DNA from: Fontisubflavum oceani | Lineage (GTDB): Bacteria; Pseudomonadota; Alphaproteobacteria; Rhodobacterales; Rhodobacteraceae | Assembly: GCF_030407165.1 (NCBI RefSeq) | Contig: NZ_CP129111.1 | Span: forward strand, 1,302,001-1,366,000 | Direction: 5' to 3' | Length of the DNA stretch: 64,000 nucleotides | In this document: one piece after another, positions 25,228-35,724 of the stretch | Numbering within the stretch: the first letter of the stretch is position 1 | Layout of the letters: every line of letters starts with the position of its first letter | Position numbers and translations under genes: made by a program | The notes under the pieces: generated by a model | Told to the model about the DNA's origin: nothing | Database searches by the model: none | Seen by the model: the letters and a program-made list of their open reading frames with translations, nothing else

Positions 25228-26178
25228 ATGCCTGATCGCCTGCCCCCGCTGACCGCCCTTCGCGCCTTTGACGCCGCCGCACGCCATATGAGCTTTGCGA
25301 AAGCGGCGGATGAGCTCCATGTCACACCCGCGGCGTTGAGTTTTCAGATCAAATCCCTGGAAGATCATTTGGGCGCACCGCTCTTCCGGCGGCTCAATCG
25401 CGCTGTCGAACTGACGGAGGCAGGGAAGACGTTAGCGGTCGGGACGGAGCCGGGCTTCGACACCCTTCGCAATGCCTGGCGCAACGTGACGCGAGCGCTT
25501 GAGAGCAATACGTTAACGGTCACGGCGGGCCCTGCCTTTACGGCGAAATGGCTGGCACCGCGATTGTTTCATTTTGCGCAGGCCTATCCCGAGATCGAGT
25601 TGAGATTTGCCGCGACGTTTCGCATTTTGGATTTCGACCGGGATGATGTGGATGTCGCGATCCGGTTTGGCATGGGGGGCCGCGAGAGTGCGGCGCTTTT
25701 TTCCAAGCCGATCATCAATGACTGGGTGACGCCGATGATGCATCCCGCTTTGGCGGAGCAGTATTCGGACCTTGCCAGCTTGACCCGCGCGCCCCTCCTG
25801 GATCAGGAGGACACGCGGTTTTTGAAGCCGCCGTTGGACTGGCCCGCGTGGTTCCGTGCGGCGGGCTTGGATGCGGCCCCGGAGATATCCGCGAGCTTCA
25901 ATCAGGCGGATCATGCCATCGATGCCGCGGCGGCGGGCGGCGGCGTGGTGTTGGGGCGGGTGTCTTTGACGGAGCGGGATCTGATGGAGGGGCGGCTGGT
26001 CATGCCGTTTCCCCTCGCCCTGACCACCGAGGCGCATTACCGATTCGTCTGTCCCAAAGGTGCGGAAACGCGGCCCCATGTGGCAGCGTTTCTAGCTTGG
26101 TTGGAGGCTGAGGCACAATCGCTCCACGCCTACCGCGAGGGGCGGGTGTTCGTCCCCGCGGCGGATGTGGCCGATTGA
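25228..26178 (+). CDS. LysR-family transcriptional regulator (GcvA-like)
   Basis: A 316-aa regulator. The N-terminal helix-turn-helix (about residues 9-65, LRAFDAAARHMSFAKAADEL and VTPAALSFQIKSLEDHLG) matches the GcvA/AmpR branch; a substrate-binding domain follows (VDVAIRFGMGG, AAAGGGVVLGRV). The effector is unknown. The ATG directly follows a perfect palindrome and has no Shine-Dalgarno sequence, so the mRNA may be leaderless or poorly translated. Divergent from the 49-aa gene. Confidence 0.93.
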   Translation: MPDRLPPLTALRAFDAAARHMSFAKAADELHVTPAALSFQIKSLEDHLGAPLFRRLNRAVELTEAGKTLAVGTEPGFDTLRNAWRNVTRALESNTLTVTAGPAFTAKWLAPRLFHFAQAYPEIELRFAATFRILDFDRDDVDVAIRFGMGGRESAALFSKPIINDWVTPMMHPALAEQYSDLASLTRAPLLDQEDTRFLKPPLDWPAWFRAAGLDAAPEISASFNQADHAIDAAAAGGGVVLGRVSLTERDLMEGRLVMPFPLALTTEAHYRFVCPKGAETRPHVAAFLAWLEAEAQSLHAYREGRVFVPAADVAD

Positions 26179-26180
26179 AA

Positions 26181-26202
26181 CGGGGCTTTCGCTGACGCCC
26201 CG
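26181..26202. terminator. Hairpin between convergent LysR gene and ydcH
   Basis: CGGGGC at 26181-26186 pairs with GCCCCG at 26197-26202 across a 10-base loop, in the 40-bp gap between two convergent stops. There is no T run, so efficiency is uncertain. Confidence 0.4.
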
Positions 26203-26218
26203 CGAAGGTCTGCGCGGC

Positions 26219-26383
26219 TTAGCCGTCGAGGCGGCTGATTTCTTCTTTTAGGCGCAGTTTCTGCTTTTTGAGGTCTCGAATAGCAAGTTCGTCCACACCG
26301 GGACTGCGCTGCGCTTCTTCCACTCGTTCAGAGAGGTTTTCATGCTTTTTCCGCAGTTCCTGAAGATGGGCGCCTAGCGACAT
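26219..26383 (-). CDS. YdcH family (DUF465) small helical protein
   Basis: A 54-aa protein of the YdcH/DUF465 family: MSLGAHLQELRKKHENLSER, then IRDLKKQKLRLKEEISRLDG. It is entirely helical and charged, probably forming a short coiled coil; the role is unknown. ATG 26383 is preceded at correct spacing by GAGGAGGA, which decides against the in-frame start six codons upstream. Confidence 0.85.
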   Translation of the reverse strand: MSLGAHLQELRKKHENLSERVEEAQRSPGVDELAIRDLKKQKLRLKEEISRLDG

Positions 26384-26470
26384 CCGTCGTCCTCCTCTCA
26401 ATATGACATTTGGATGACTATGGGAGCATAGGTTTTGAGTCGTGTCACGCGGCAGTTTCGATAGGATACG

Positions 26471-27253
26471 TCAAATCGGGTGGGATTTCGGTGGATAACT
26501 CCAATCGACCGCTGCCGCATCCCGCAGAATCGCCTTGGCGATGGGCGCATAATCGTCGCCATCCCGTTCATGCGTTTCGCCCTCATGCAGGATCATTGGG
26601 GCCAGCAAGGTAAAGGGTCCGCGCCCAGATTTCTGTGCTTTGAGTAGAACGCGGCGGGCGGGTCGACCAAAGCGTGACGCCAGGGGCAGCACATGGGTCG
26701 TGCCGAAATTGGGGGCCAATGCGGTGAGGACGTCGGGCAGGCGGTCTGCCGCTTGGATCATGGTGAGCCAGCCTTTGGGCGCCAGACGCCGCGCCGCGAC
26801 GTCCGTCCAATCTGCAAGCGGTGTGTCTTCGCGGAGCGCGGCCTCCCGCCCCTGGTCGGCGGCGGCTGTCCCGCCGCCTGTGGCGTAGTAGGGGGGATTG
26901 GCGATGATATGGTCGAAGCTTTCTTGTCGAAGAGCGCGCGGCAGCGCGGTCAGATCCGCCGTGATCACTTGCATTTCTAACCCGGCATCGCCGGCGTTTC
27001 GACGGGCCAACTCTGCGTAATCCGCCTGTCGTTCGACACCGGTGAGGTGGAGGCCCGACACGCGCGCGGCAAGACAGAGGCTGGCGACGCCTGCGCCACA
27101 TCCAAGCTCCAACACCCGCTCGCCAGCTTGTGCGCCACATGCAGCGGCCAGAAACACCGGGTCGGTCGCGGCGCGATAGCCGGATTTGGGTTGCCAGGCC
27201 TGCACCCGCCCGCCCAAAAACGCATCGCGCGTCAGGTCTGCCTCGGCAAACAT
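26471..27253 (-). CDS. TrmN6-like tRNA adenine-N6 methyltransferase
   Basis: A 260-aa class I SAM methyltransferase. SAM-binding motif VLELGCGAGVASLCLA (about residues 46-61) and the N6-adenine motif IANPPYYATGG (about 117-127), together with the domain layout, match the YfiC/TrmN6 group that methylates A37 of tRNA-Val. The RNA target is inferred. It is followed upstream by a DUF2007 gene, with one base between them. Confidence 0.88.
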   Translation of the reverse strand: MFAEADLTRDAFLGGRVQAWQPKSGYRAATDPVFLAAACGAQAGERVLELGCGAGVASLCLAARVSGLHLTGVERQADYAELARRNAGDAGLEMQVITADLTALPRALRQESFDHIIANPPYYATGGGTAAADQGREAALREDTPLADWTDVAARRLAPKGWLTMIQAADRLPDVLTALAPNFGTTHVLPLASRFGRPARRVLLKAQKSGRGPFTLLAPMILHEGETHERDGDDYAPIAKAILRDAAAVDWSYPPKSHPI

Positions 27254-27254
27254 C

Positions 27255-27479
27255 TCAATCCGTCACGTGAATGTCGTTGTCGCGCAACACGGCGCGGGCG
27301 GTGAATGCGTCTTCGCGCCGAACCATCAAACGGCGCGGTAGAATGCCGATGGAGCCTTCGAGCACGCTCATATGGACGTCCATCTCGAACACCTCTATAT
27401 CCTCGCCAGATAGGAGCGCCGAGGCGAAGGCGATGATTGTTGGGTCATTGCTGCGCAGAATTTCTTGCATAATCGGCAT
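27255..27479 (-). CDS. DUF2007 domain protein
   Basis: A 74-aa protein (MQEILRSNDPTIIAFASALL ... EVFEMDVHMSVLEGS) of the DUF2007 'putative signal transducing' family, a ferredoxin-like small fold related to PII-type domains. No biochemical role is known to me. Its stop is one base from the start of the methyltransferase gene on the same strand, so the two are likely co-transcribed. ATG 27470 is an alternative start three codons in; no clear ribosome site decides. Confidence 0.8.
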   Translation of the reverse strand: MPIMQEILRSNDPTIIAFASALLSGEDIEVFEMDVHMSVLEGSIGILPRRLMVRREDAFTARAVLRDNDIHVTD

Positions 27480-27523
27480 TTAGGCATGCATGTGGCGCTT
27501 GTCGAGAGAAGGGATGATCGACC

Positions 27524-28522
27524 ATGAGCCTAGATGAGGCCAGCACCAAGCCGCATGATCGGTTGCGCAACTATCTGGCGGATGATCTTGATGCGGTGAA
27601 TGGGTTGATCCGGGCGCGCATGGCCTCGGACCATGCGCCGCGTATCCCCGAAGTCACGGCGCATCTGGTCGAGGCGGGCGGCAAACGCATTCGCCCGATG
27701 ATGACTTTGGCGGCGGCGCGGATGTGTGGCTATGACGGCGATGCGCATCAAAAATTGGCGGCGACCGTTGAGTTCATCCATACCGCGACCCTGCTCCATG
27801 ATGATGTGGTTGACGAAAGCGGCCAGCGGCGCGGGCGACCGACGGCGAACCTACTTTGGGACAACAAAAGCAGCGTCTTGGTGGGCGACTACCTCTTTGC
27901 GCGGGCGTTTCAATTGATGGTCGAGACCGAGTCGCTCACCGTGCTCAACATCCTGTCCAATGCGGCGGCGGTGATCGCTGAGGGCGGGTCTTGCAGATGA
28001 CGGCGGCGCAGAGCTTGGCCACGACCGAAGAGATTTATACCCAGGTGATCCGGGGGAAGACGGCGGCTCTGTTCGAGGCCGCGACCGAGGTTGGTGGCGT
28101 GATTTCCGGTGCGCCGGAGGCGCAGGTGCGGGCGCTGGCGACCTATGGCGATGCGTTGGGGATGAGCTTTCAGATTGTCGATGATTTGCTTGATTGGGGC
28201 GGGGCATCGGGCGCAATGGGCAAGAATGTCGGCGATGATTTCCGCGAACGGAAGCTCACCTTGCCGGTGATCCGCGCGGTTGCGCGGGGATGAGGCCGAG
28301 CGGGCTTTCTGGACCCGGACGATCGAGAAAGGCCGCCAGGACGAGGGCGATTTGGAACAGGCGATGGCGTTGTTGCAGCGCCATGGCGTGTTGGAAGAGA
28401 CCCGCGATGAGGCGTTGCGCTATGCCGGTTTGGCGAAAGAGGCGATGGCAGAGATGCCGGACCACCCGCTCCGCGACATGCTGGCCGACTTGGCCGATTA
28501 TGTGGTTGCGCGAGTGAGCTAG
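27524..28522 (+). CDS. ispB: Polyprenyl diphosphate synthase (ubiquinone side chain), two frameshifts
   Basis: A trans-long-chain prenyl diphosphate synthase, probably making the decaprenyl tail of ubiquinone-10. First Asp-rich motif in LLHDDVVDESGQRRG, second in QIVDDLLDWGG, with KTAALFEAA and GDDFRERKLTLP between. The coding sequence breaks twice: near 27986 (EGGSCR-stop where EGEVLQMTAAQS is expected, net -1) and near 28287 (ARG-stop where ARGDEAERAFW is expected, net -2). All three pieces are colinear and conserved, so I infer errors in the sequence of one essential gene of about 333 aa. Confidence 0.9.
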
Positions 28523-28728
28523 GGCCTGCGCAGCTTTATCCCTCCGCATCAAGCAGTGACCATGCCTTTTCGCTGTTTGTTCGAGTGTCCGCGATGAAGG
28601 CGCCGTTTCAGTGTCATCCGCGACGATTCTGCCAGAGGGCTGGCGACCGTATCGCAGGGTTGCGATAGATTAAGGACACCCAGATGCGTGGAAGGCAGGG
28701 TGTCATTGCATTTGGCGGAAGGGCTCCA

Positions 28729-29544
28729 ATGAAGATGGCGATCATCATCTGTCTTGTTCTCTTGGCGGTCGTCATCTTTGCCGTGCTGATCTTGGCGCGG
28801 GGCTTCACGGCAGAGGTGGCGCGGCAGGAGGCGATGATCCGTGCCGCCCTAACGCCCGAGGCGCGTGATCCGGAAGAAATCCCCGGACTCGTGTGGCGTT
28901 TTGCGGAACGGGGTTTGGCTGGGCAGGGTGGTATGCCACGCGCCGTTCGCCTGACGCAGGAAGCCCGGATGCTGCAAGGCGAAAACTGGTCATCCATGAC
29001 CGCCCGACAGCATATCGCCATCGCCGAACCAGGCTTTGTTTGGGTGGCAGACGGCGCGGGCTGGCCCCTTCCTTTGGTGCGGGTGATCGACCGATTTACC
29101 GATGGTGCAGGCCTATTGGAAGTGCGGCTGCTTGGGGCGATCAGGGTGGCGCGGTTCGATGGGCCGGAAGCCGATATCGGCGAGGCTATGCGGTATCTGG
29201 TCGAACTCCCCTGGGCGCCGGATGCGATCTTGTCGAACCGATCCATCATCTGGCGGACGGTTGACGCCAATACGGTTGAGGCCGCTTTGCCGGTGCCTCC
29301 CCGCCCGGCTGTTGTGCAGCTTCGTTTCGATGATGCGGGCGACATTGTGGAGGTCTTCGCCGAGGGCCGCCCGGATGTATCGAGTGGTCAAACGGTCCTT
29401 CGGGCGTGGCGCGGTGTGTTCTCGGACTATGGTGAGATCGGCGGGCGCCGCGTGCCGCGCGCCGGGGAAGTCGGCTATGTCGATGACGGCATCTATGCGC
29501 CATATTTTGGGGGGCGCATCACGTCTTATGAGATGTTGAGATAG
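28729..29544 (+). CDS. DUF6544-family protein, membrane-anchored
   Basis: A 271-aa protein with an N-terminal span (about residues 2-24, MKMAIIICLVLLAVVIFAVL) and a soluble domain. The core reads TARQHIAIAEPGFVWVADG, ... DRFTDGAGLLEVRLLG, ... EAMRYLVELPWAPDAI, the spacing of W, PGF and D-G-G residues typical of the DUF6544/DUF6920 group, whose function is unknown. I use ATG 28729 because GGAAGGG is five bases upstream; the longer in-frame start lacks one. Confidence 0.8.
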   Translation: MKMAIIICLVLLAVVIFAVLILARGFTAEVARQEAMIRAALTPEARDPEEIPGLVWRFAERGLAGQGGMPRAVRLTQEARMLQGENWSSMTARQHIAIAEPGFVWVADGAGWPLPLVRVIDRFTDGAGLLEVRLLGAIRVARFDGPEADIGEAMRYLVELPWAPDAILSNRSIIWRTVDANTVEAALPVPPRPAVVQLRFDDAGDIVEVFAEGRPDVSSGQTVLRAWRGVFSDYGEIGGRRVPRAGEVGYVDDGIYAPYFGGRITSYEMLR

Positions 29545-29582
29545 CGTGCGGGCGGATTCTGCCGAGACGCGACCAGCGCGTT

Positions 29583-30416
29583 CTAAAGGACAGGGGCCGC
29601 GCGCACCCACCAACCGGGACAGGCCGCGCCGATAGCATGGGCGGCCTCACGTGCGGCGGGTTCCGTTTCGAAAAGACCGAAACACGTGGCGCCTGATCCG
29701 CTCATCCGGGCGAGGGTGCAGCCGGGGCTGGTATTGAGCCTGTCCAAAACGGTTCCAATCTCGGGCGCCAATGCTAAGGCCGGGGTTTCGAGATCGTTGC
29801 GCTGGCCGCAGAGCCATCTGATAAAGCTTGGAAAATCATGCCAGTTCGGATCGGACAAGCCAGGGTTGTTAACCGTCTTCAACCCGCGAAAGACTGACCC
29901 TGTGGGCACAGCGACGCCAGGGTTCACCAAGACCAGCCAGAGCATTGGGAGCGGCGGGACGCCCGCCAATTCGTCACCGATGCCGCCCATGCGAGTCGGG
30001 CAGCCGGCAAGACACACCGGCAGATCCGCACCAAGCGAGACGATGTCGGACATTTTCGGCAAGGGTCGATCCCAGAGGGAGGCCAAACCCTGAAGAGCCG
30101 CGGCAGCATCTGCCGACCCGCCGCCGATCCCTGCGGCATTTGGGAGATGTTTCTCCAACACGATGTCAGCCCCAAGGTCCGGCCCAAACAGTCGAGCGGC
30201 TTGCAGCACAAGGTTGTCCGGCCCTTCGGGCACACCAGCCGCGCGGGCCCCCATGACTTTCAGGGTCACGCGATCGGCGAGAGCGAAATGCAGCCGATCT
30301 CCGATATCCGCAAAGACCACCAGCGAGTCGAGCAGGTGATAGCCGTCATCGCGTCGCCCGGTGACATGCAGCGCAAGGTTGATTTTCGCAGGCGCAAACG
30401 CGCTGGTCGATGTCAC
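29583..30416 (-). CDS. ispE: 4-diphosphocytidyl-2-C-methyl-D-erythritol kinase
   Basis: A 277-aa GHMP kinase of the non-mevalonate isoprenoid pathway, phosphorylating CDP-methylerythritol. N-terminal FAPAKINLALHVTGRRDDGY, the ATP loop NAAGIGGGSADAAAALQGL and the C-terminal MSGSGATCFGLFE are present. A GTG start overlaps the stop of the upstream TPR gene by four bases, so the two are coupled. With ispH elsewhere in this window it contributes to one pathway. Confidence 0.96.
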   Translation of the reverse strand: MTSTSAFAPAKINLALHVTGRRDDGYHLLDSLVVFADIGDRLHFALADRVTLKVMGARAAGVPEGPDNLVLQAARLFGPDLGADIVLEKHLPNAAGIGGGSADAAAALQGLASLWDRPLPKMSDIVSLGADLPVCLAGCPTRMGGIGDELAGVPPLPMLWLVLVNPGVAVPTGSVFRGLKTVNNPGLSDPNWHDFPSFIRWLCGQRNDLETPALALAPEIGTVLDRLNTSPGCTLARMSGSGATCFGLFETEPAAREAAHAIGAACPGWWVRAAPVL

Positions 30417-32107
30417 TGGGTTTCGCCTTGGGCGGCCTCTTGCTCCAAAACCCGTGTCAAGCCGATCTCAAGCTTGAGGCGGATGCGCACGGCGTCGTCC
30501 TCTTCCGGTTCAAATGAAAGCGCCCGATGCCACTGGAATTCGGCTTCGCGGAACCGACCGACCATGTAATAGACATCGCCCAGATGGTCATTGATGATCG
30601 GGTCGTTTGGCAGAAGCTCCACCGCGCGCTCCATCGGCGCCACCGCTTCATCGAAGCGTTCAAGGCGGTAGAGGACCCATCCCAAGCTGTCGACGATATA
30701 GCCAGAGCGCGGCTCCGCGGCGACGGCGCGTTCGATCATGTCCAGGGCCTCGTCCAAGTTCCGGCGCTGTTCGACCAAGGAATAACCGAGATAGTTCAAA
30801 ACTTGCGGCTGGTCCGGGTTCAGTTCCAGCGCATGCCGGAAATCGGCTTCGGCCTCCTCCCAACGGCCTTCGCGTTCCAGGGAAATGGCGCGGGTGTAGA
30901 ACAAGAGCCAGTGGCGGGGCTGTTCCCGGTCGATCTGAGCCATCGCGGCATCATAGGCAACGATGGCCTCACCGAAGCGTTCCATCCGGCGCAGCATGTC
31001 GCCGAGCCGGGCATGGACCGAGGTTTGGTCTGGATGATCAGTGGCCAGAGCTTGCAGAACCGCAACCGCATCCTCTTGCCGGTCCATCTCGAAGAGGGCT
31101 TCGGCACGGCCCATCTGACCGGTGATGAAGGCAGGCTGATCGGCAGGGAGTTCCGCATAGGTATCTGCCGCGAGATGCGGTTGATCATCCGCAATCAGCA
31201 ACTCCGCCGCCAAAAGGAGTGCGTCACTATGCGTGGGGTCGATGACATGCGCAGCCCGGGCATAGATCAGCGGCAGGGTTGGGCCGCTATCACTGCCAAG
31301 GCCCTGCGCAAGGGTGTAGAACACCTCGGCCACACCTTGTTGGGCACTGATCAGAAAATCATAGGGCCGGGTTGGATCGGCGGCGATCGCGTCGCGCAGG
31401 GCCAGAAGAACCGGATCAGGGACGGAGCCAATGGCGAGATCCAGAAGCTCCAACGCGTCCGCCTGACGATCCAACTGGACAAGGACTTGCGCATGCGCCC
31501 GCACGCCGCGCGAGGTGACCTGCAGCGGGCCGTAGGTCTCGCCAGAAAGGATCGCATCCGCCCCTTCGAAGTCGCCGACAACGGCGCGGGCCAGGGCGAG
31601 GTGGTATTGGGCGATCTGGGCCAAAGCGCCATCGCTGGCGATCTCTTCGAACTCGGCCACGGCCCGGCTCATATCGCCTTCGCCCAGATGTAGCCACGCC
31701 GAGGTCAGCCCATCGATCAGCGGCCCCACGGCCTCTTCCGCCGCAATCGCCGCCAGGGCGCCCGCCAGATCGCCATCGCGGATACGTGCGACTTGCTCCA
31801 CCACCTGCGCCAATTCACGCCCGTCTTGATCGGCGGGCAGGCGCGCCGCGACCTCTAGCGCGCGGTTCCATTGGCCAAGGGCCGCGCGGGCCAAGAGCGC
31901 GTTGCCGATCAGCCCGGTGTTATCCGGATCGCGTTGCATGGCGCGCTCGAAATAGAGCGCGGCTTCGCGGTGATCGCCATCAATCACCGCCTGGCGCGCT
32001 GCGAGATAGGAGCCAGCAAGCCCCATCTGGTTTTGCGCCGCCGACGGGTTGGGCAGGATCAGACCAAGACCCAGAAGGGCAACAAAAGGCAGGGCGGCAA
32101 GGCGCAT
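30413..32107 (-). CDS. Tetratricopeptide-repeat exported protein
   Basis: A 564-aa protein: signal peptide (MRLAALPFVALLGLGLILP), then consecutive TPR units through most of its length, clearest near the end (DFRHALELNPDQPQVLNYLG; YIVDSLGWVLYRLERFDEAV; PIINDHLGDVYYMVGRFREA). It probably works in the periplasm as a protein-protein scaffold; partners are unknown. ATG 32107 has GGAG seven bases before it, better than the GTG six codons upstream. Coupled to ispE by a four-base overlap and downstream of etfD. Confidence 0.88.
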   Translation of the reverse strand: MRLAALPFVALLGLGLILPNPSAAQNQMGLAGSYLAARQAVIDGDHREAALYFERAMQRDPDNTGLIGNALLARAALGQWNRALEVAARLPADQDGRELAQVVEQVARIRDGDLAGALAAIAAEEAVGPLIDGLTSAWLHLGEGDMSRAVAEFEEIASDGALAQIAQYHLALARAVVGDFEGADAILSGETYGPLQVTSRGVRAHAQVLVQLDRQADALELLDLAIGSVPDPVLLALRDAIAADPTRPYDFLISAQQGVAEVFYTLAQGLGSDSGPTLPLIYARAAHVIDPTHSDALLLAAELLIADDQPHLAADTYAELPADQPAFITGQMGRAEALFEMDRQEDAVAVLQALATDHPDQTSVHARLGDMLRRMERFGEAIVAYDAAMAQIDREQPRHWLLFYTRAISLEREGRWEEAEADFRHALELNPDQPQVLNYLGYSLVEQRRNLDEALDMIERAVAAEPRSGYIVDSLGWVLYRLERFDEAVAPMERAVELLPNDPIINDHLGDVYYMVGRFREAEFQWHRALSFEPEEDDAVRIRLKLEIGLTRVLEQEAAQGETQ

Positions 32108-32206
32108 GCGCGTTCTCCGGTTCACAATTGGGTCTGAGACTAGGTGCCCGACCGGGGATAGGCAATGCGTGGGCGGGCGACCAGCGCCCGCCTGATGCGG
32201 AAGTGA

Positions 32207-33861
32207 TCACATATTGGGGTAGTTTGGCCCGTCGCCCCCCTGCGGCACCGTCCAATGGATGTTCTGCAACGGGTCTTTGATGTCGCAGGTCTTGCAGTGC
32301 ACGCAGTTTTGGAAGTTGATTACAAAGCGCGGCTCTTGGCCGTCTTCTTCCACCACCTCATAGACGCCTGCCGGGCAATAGCGCTGCGCCGGTTCGGCAT
32401 ATTCCGGCAGGTTGACCGAGATCGGAATGCTGGCGTCTTTCAGCGTCAGATGCGCCGGTTGGCTTTCCTCGTGATTGGTCATCATCAGAAGCTGACATTG
32501 GTCAGTCGGTCGAAGCTCAACACCCCGTCGGGTTTCGGATAGTCGATCGGCTCGAAATCCTTCGCCTTGCCGGTGTGTTCGGCATCGTTTTTGTGATGCT
32601 TCATCGTGCCGAAGAGCGTTAGCCCTGTGATGTTCGCGGTCCACATATCCATGCCGCCGAGCATCAGCCCGCCCATCAGCCCATAGCGCGACCAGAGCGG
32701 CTTCACATTGCGGACGCGCTTGAGGTCTTTGGCAATCGGGCCAGACCGCAGCTCGCTTTCATAGGTTTCGAGTTCATCGCTGGCGCGGCCCGCTTGGATT
32801 GCCTCATAGGCCGCTTCTGCCGCCGCTTTGCCCGAGAGCATCGCGTTGTGGTTGCCCTTGATCCGGGGGACATTCACCAGGCCCACACCGCAGCCGAGGA
32901 TTGCACCACCGGGGAAGCAGGCCTTGGGCATCGACTGCCAGCCGCCCTCCGAGATCGCGCGCGCGCCATAGGCGACCCGTTTGCCACCTTTCAGAAGTTC
33001 CGCCACCATCGGATGATGTTTGAAGCGTTGGAACTCCATATAGGGGTAGAGATAGGGATTTTCGTAGTTCAGATGGACCACAAACCCGACATAAACCTGA
33101 TTGTTCTCAAGATGATAGATGAAGGAGCCGCCGCCGGCATTCTTGCCAAGGGGCCAGCCCATCGTGTGGGTCACTGTGCCTTCGCGATGCTTGTCCGGGT
33201 CGATCTCCCAAATCTCTTTCATGCCCAGGCCAAATTTCTGCGGTCCCCGACCCTCTGAGAGATTGTATTTCTCCATCACCTCTTTGGTCAGCGACCCACG
33301 CACACCTTCGCTCAGGAACACGTATTTGCCATGCAGTTCCATGCCCGGCTCATAGGCGTCAGACGGTGTGCCATCGGGGTTCTTGCCGAACTCCCCCGCG
33401 ACTACGCCTTTCACTTCGCCATTGTCGCCATAGACCAGCTCAGAACAGGCCATGCCGGGAAAAATCTCGACGCCCAATTCCTCGGCCTGTTCGGCCATCC
33501 AGCGGCAGACATTGCCCATGGAGACGATGTAATTGCCATGATTGTTCATCAGCCGCGGCATCATGATATTCGGCAGCCGTACCCCGCCGCCTTCGCCGAG
33601 CATGTAGAAATTGTCCTGCCGGACCGGCACGGTGATGGGGGCGCCTTTGTCTTTCCAATCGGGGATCAGCGCATCCAGGCCAGCGGGGTCGAGCACCGCA
33701 CCAGAGAGGATATGCGCGCCAACTTCGGAGCCTTTTTCCAGCACCACCACATTCAGATCGGCGTCGAGCTGTTTCAGACGGATTGCAGCGGAAAGCCCCG
33801 ACGGGCCCGCCCCCACGATCACCACATCATATTCCATCGACTCGCGGTCTATCTCGGCCAT
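32207..33861 (-). CDS. etfD: Electron-transfer flavoprotein:ubiquinone oxidoreductase, frameshifted
   Basis: A membrane-associated iron-sulfur flavoprotein that passes electrons from fatty-acid and amino-acid dehydrogenases, via ETF, to ubiquinone. FAD motif VIVGAGPSGLSAAIRL at the N-terminus; C-terminal 4Fe-4S ligands in RYCPAGVYE and INFQNCVHCKTCDIKDP. The frame breaks near 32486-32493: ...DRLTNVSF-stop is followed in another frame by MTNHEESQPAHLTL, with eight bases between the TTC and the ACC codon (net -1 or +2). The pieces join exactly as in the family, so an error is likely. About 550 aa. Confidence 0.93.
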
Positions 33862-34052
33862 ATGGGTCCCCCTTGGCTGACCCCGGCCTCCCCCGGCCCG
33901 AGGTCGCTAATTTCTGCGTCCGCGAAGGCGTAGCGCGACAGGGGGGCTTGGGTCAATCGTGACGCCGCATCACAGCTTGTTTTTTAAGCGGTTGAGACGC
34001 TGTTTCACTGGACTATCTCAACAGGAAATCTGGCCTTATCGGAGCGACCAAA

Positions 34053-34370
34053 ATGTCCATTCTGCGCCTCACCTATCTCGGCCTCGCGATCCTTGGGACC
34101 GTTGTGCCGATGTATTACTTCGTGACATGGTTTCAGGAGAATTCCTGGTCGATCATGGCAATGGTCGACGCCTGGCATGTGAACGCGGCGACCTCGGGGC
34201 TGGTCTGGGATCTGACGATTGCCGCGGTGGCGCTGACAATTTGGATTTTGGCTGAGGCGACAACGCGCCGGGATTACCTTTCCCTTCTGGCTGTGCCGAC
34301 GATCTATTGCATCGGGGTCAGTTGCGGGTTGCCGCTTTATCTCTACCTGCGCTCCAGGCCGCGCGGATGA
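34053..34370 (+). CDS. DUF2834 membrane protein
   Basis: A 105-aa protein with three predicted spans (LTYLGLAILGTVVPMYYFVT; LVWDLTIAAVALTIWIL; LLAVPTIYCIGVSCGLPLYL). The WDLTIAAVALTIW and CGLPLYLYLR features match DUF2834, a small family of unknown function. A 191-bp gap without a gene separates it from divergent etfD. It ends 62 bases before lysA. Confidence 0.82.
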   Translation: MSILRLTYLGLAILGTVVPMYYFVTWFQENSWSIMAMVDAWHVNAATSGLVWDLTIAAVALTIWILAEATTRRDYLSLLAVPTIYCIGVSCGLPLYLYLRSRPRG

Positions 34371-34432
34371 GGCGCTTTGCATCCGCGGCGCAAGCTGCTA
34401 CCTGCGCCCGAGATATGATTTAAAGGCCCAAG

Positions 34433-35697
34433 ATGGATCATTTCCTGTATCGCGACGGCATTCTGCATGCCGAAGACGTGCCCCTGCCCGAGATCGCGGC
34501 AGCGGTTGGCACGCCGTTCTATGTCTACTCCACCGCCACGCTGACCCGGCATTACCAGCTTTTCAAAGATGCGCTGGATGGGCTGCCGAATATGGTCTGT
34601 TACGCGATGAAGTCGAACAGCAATCAGGCAGTGATCAAGACGCTTGGCGATTTGGGTGCGGGCATGGATGTGGTCTCCGGCGGGGAGTATCTGCGCGCCA
34701 AGGCCGCCGGAGTGCCGGGCGAGCGGATCGTGTTCTCGGGCGTCGGCAAAACGCGGGACGAGATGGAATTGGCCCTGGCCGGCGGTATCCGACAGGTCAA
34801 TCTGGAATCAGAGCCGGAGATGACGCTTTTGAGCCAGGTGGCGAGCGCGATGGGCAAGATGGTGCCCGTCACCATTCGGGTGAACCCGGATGTGGACGCC
34901 AAAACCCATGCCAAAATCGCCACCGGCAAATCCGAGAACAAATTCGGCATCCCAATCGCGCGGGCGCGCGAGGTTTATGCCATGGGGCGGCGCTGCCCGG
35001 GCTCGAAGTCGTGGGGATCGACGTGCATATCGGCAGCCAGTTGACCGATCTGGCACCGTTTGAGGCCGCCTATCTGAAGGTAGCAGAGTTGACCCATCAG
35101 CTCCGCGCCGATGGGCATGAGATCAAACGCTTGGACCTCGGTGGTGGTTTGGGCATCCCTTATACCCGCTCGAACGAGGCTCCGCCGCTGCCCACGGAAT
35201 ATGGTGCGCTGATCAAGCGGACGGTGGGCGATCTGGATGTTGAGGTGGAGATTGAGCCGGGTCGCCTGATCTCGGGCAATGCCGGGCTGATGGTCTCGGG
35301 CGTGATCTATGTAAAGCACGGAGAGGGGCGGGATTTTCTGATCCTCGACGCCGCGATGAATGATCTGATCCGCCCGGCGATGTATGAGGCGTATCACGAT
35401 ATTGTTCCCGTGGTGGAACCTGCGCCGGGTGTCGAGCAAGCCCGCTATGATATTGTCGGCCCGGTTTGCGAAAGCGGTGATACCTTCACCAAAGAGCGCG
35501 ATATGCCGCCGCTGCGGGCGGGCGATCTGGTCGCGTTCCGCTCGGCCGGTGCCTATGGTGCGGTGATGTCGAGCGAGTATAACACGCGGCCTTTGATCCC
35601 TGAGGTCCTGGTGAAAGATGATCAATTTGCCGTAATCCGCCCAAGACCGACATTTGACGAGATCATTAATCGCGATATCGTCCCGGAGTGGCTATGA
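34433..35697 (+). CDS. lysA: Diaminopimelate decarboxylase, frameshifted
   Basis: A PLP enzyme decarboxylating meso-diaminopimelate to lysine. The PLP Lys is in VCYAMKSNSNQAV, the phosphate-binding glycines in LDLGGGLGIPYTRS, and the C-terminal active-site motif in GPVCESGDTFTKERD. The frame breaks at about 34985-34990: ...REVYAM should continue AAALPGLEVVGIDVHIGS, but one base is missing (net -1). Downstream sequence is intact, so I infer a sequencing error. In relatives lysA lies next to argH and its lipoprotein; here it stands apart. About 421 aa. Confidence 0.94.
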
Positions 35698-35724
35698 TGC
35701 CATGAAACCGCCCCGAAAGGGATC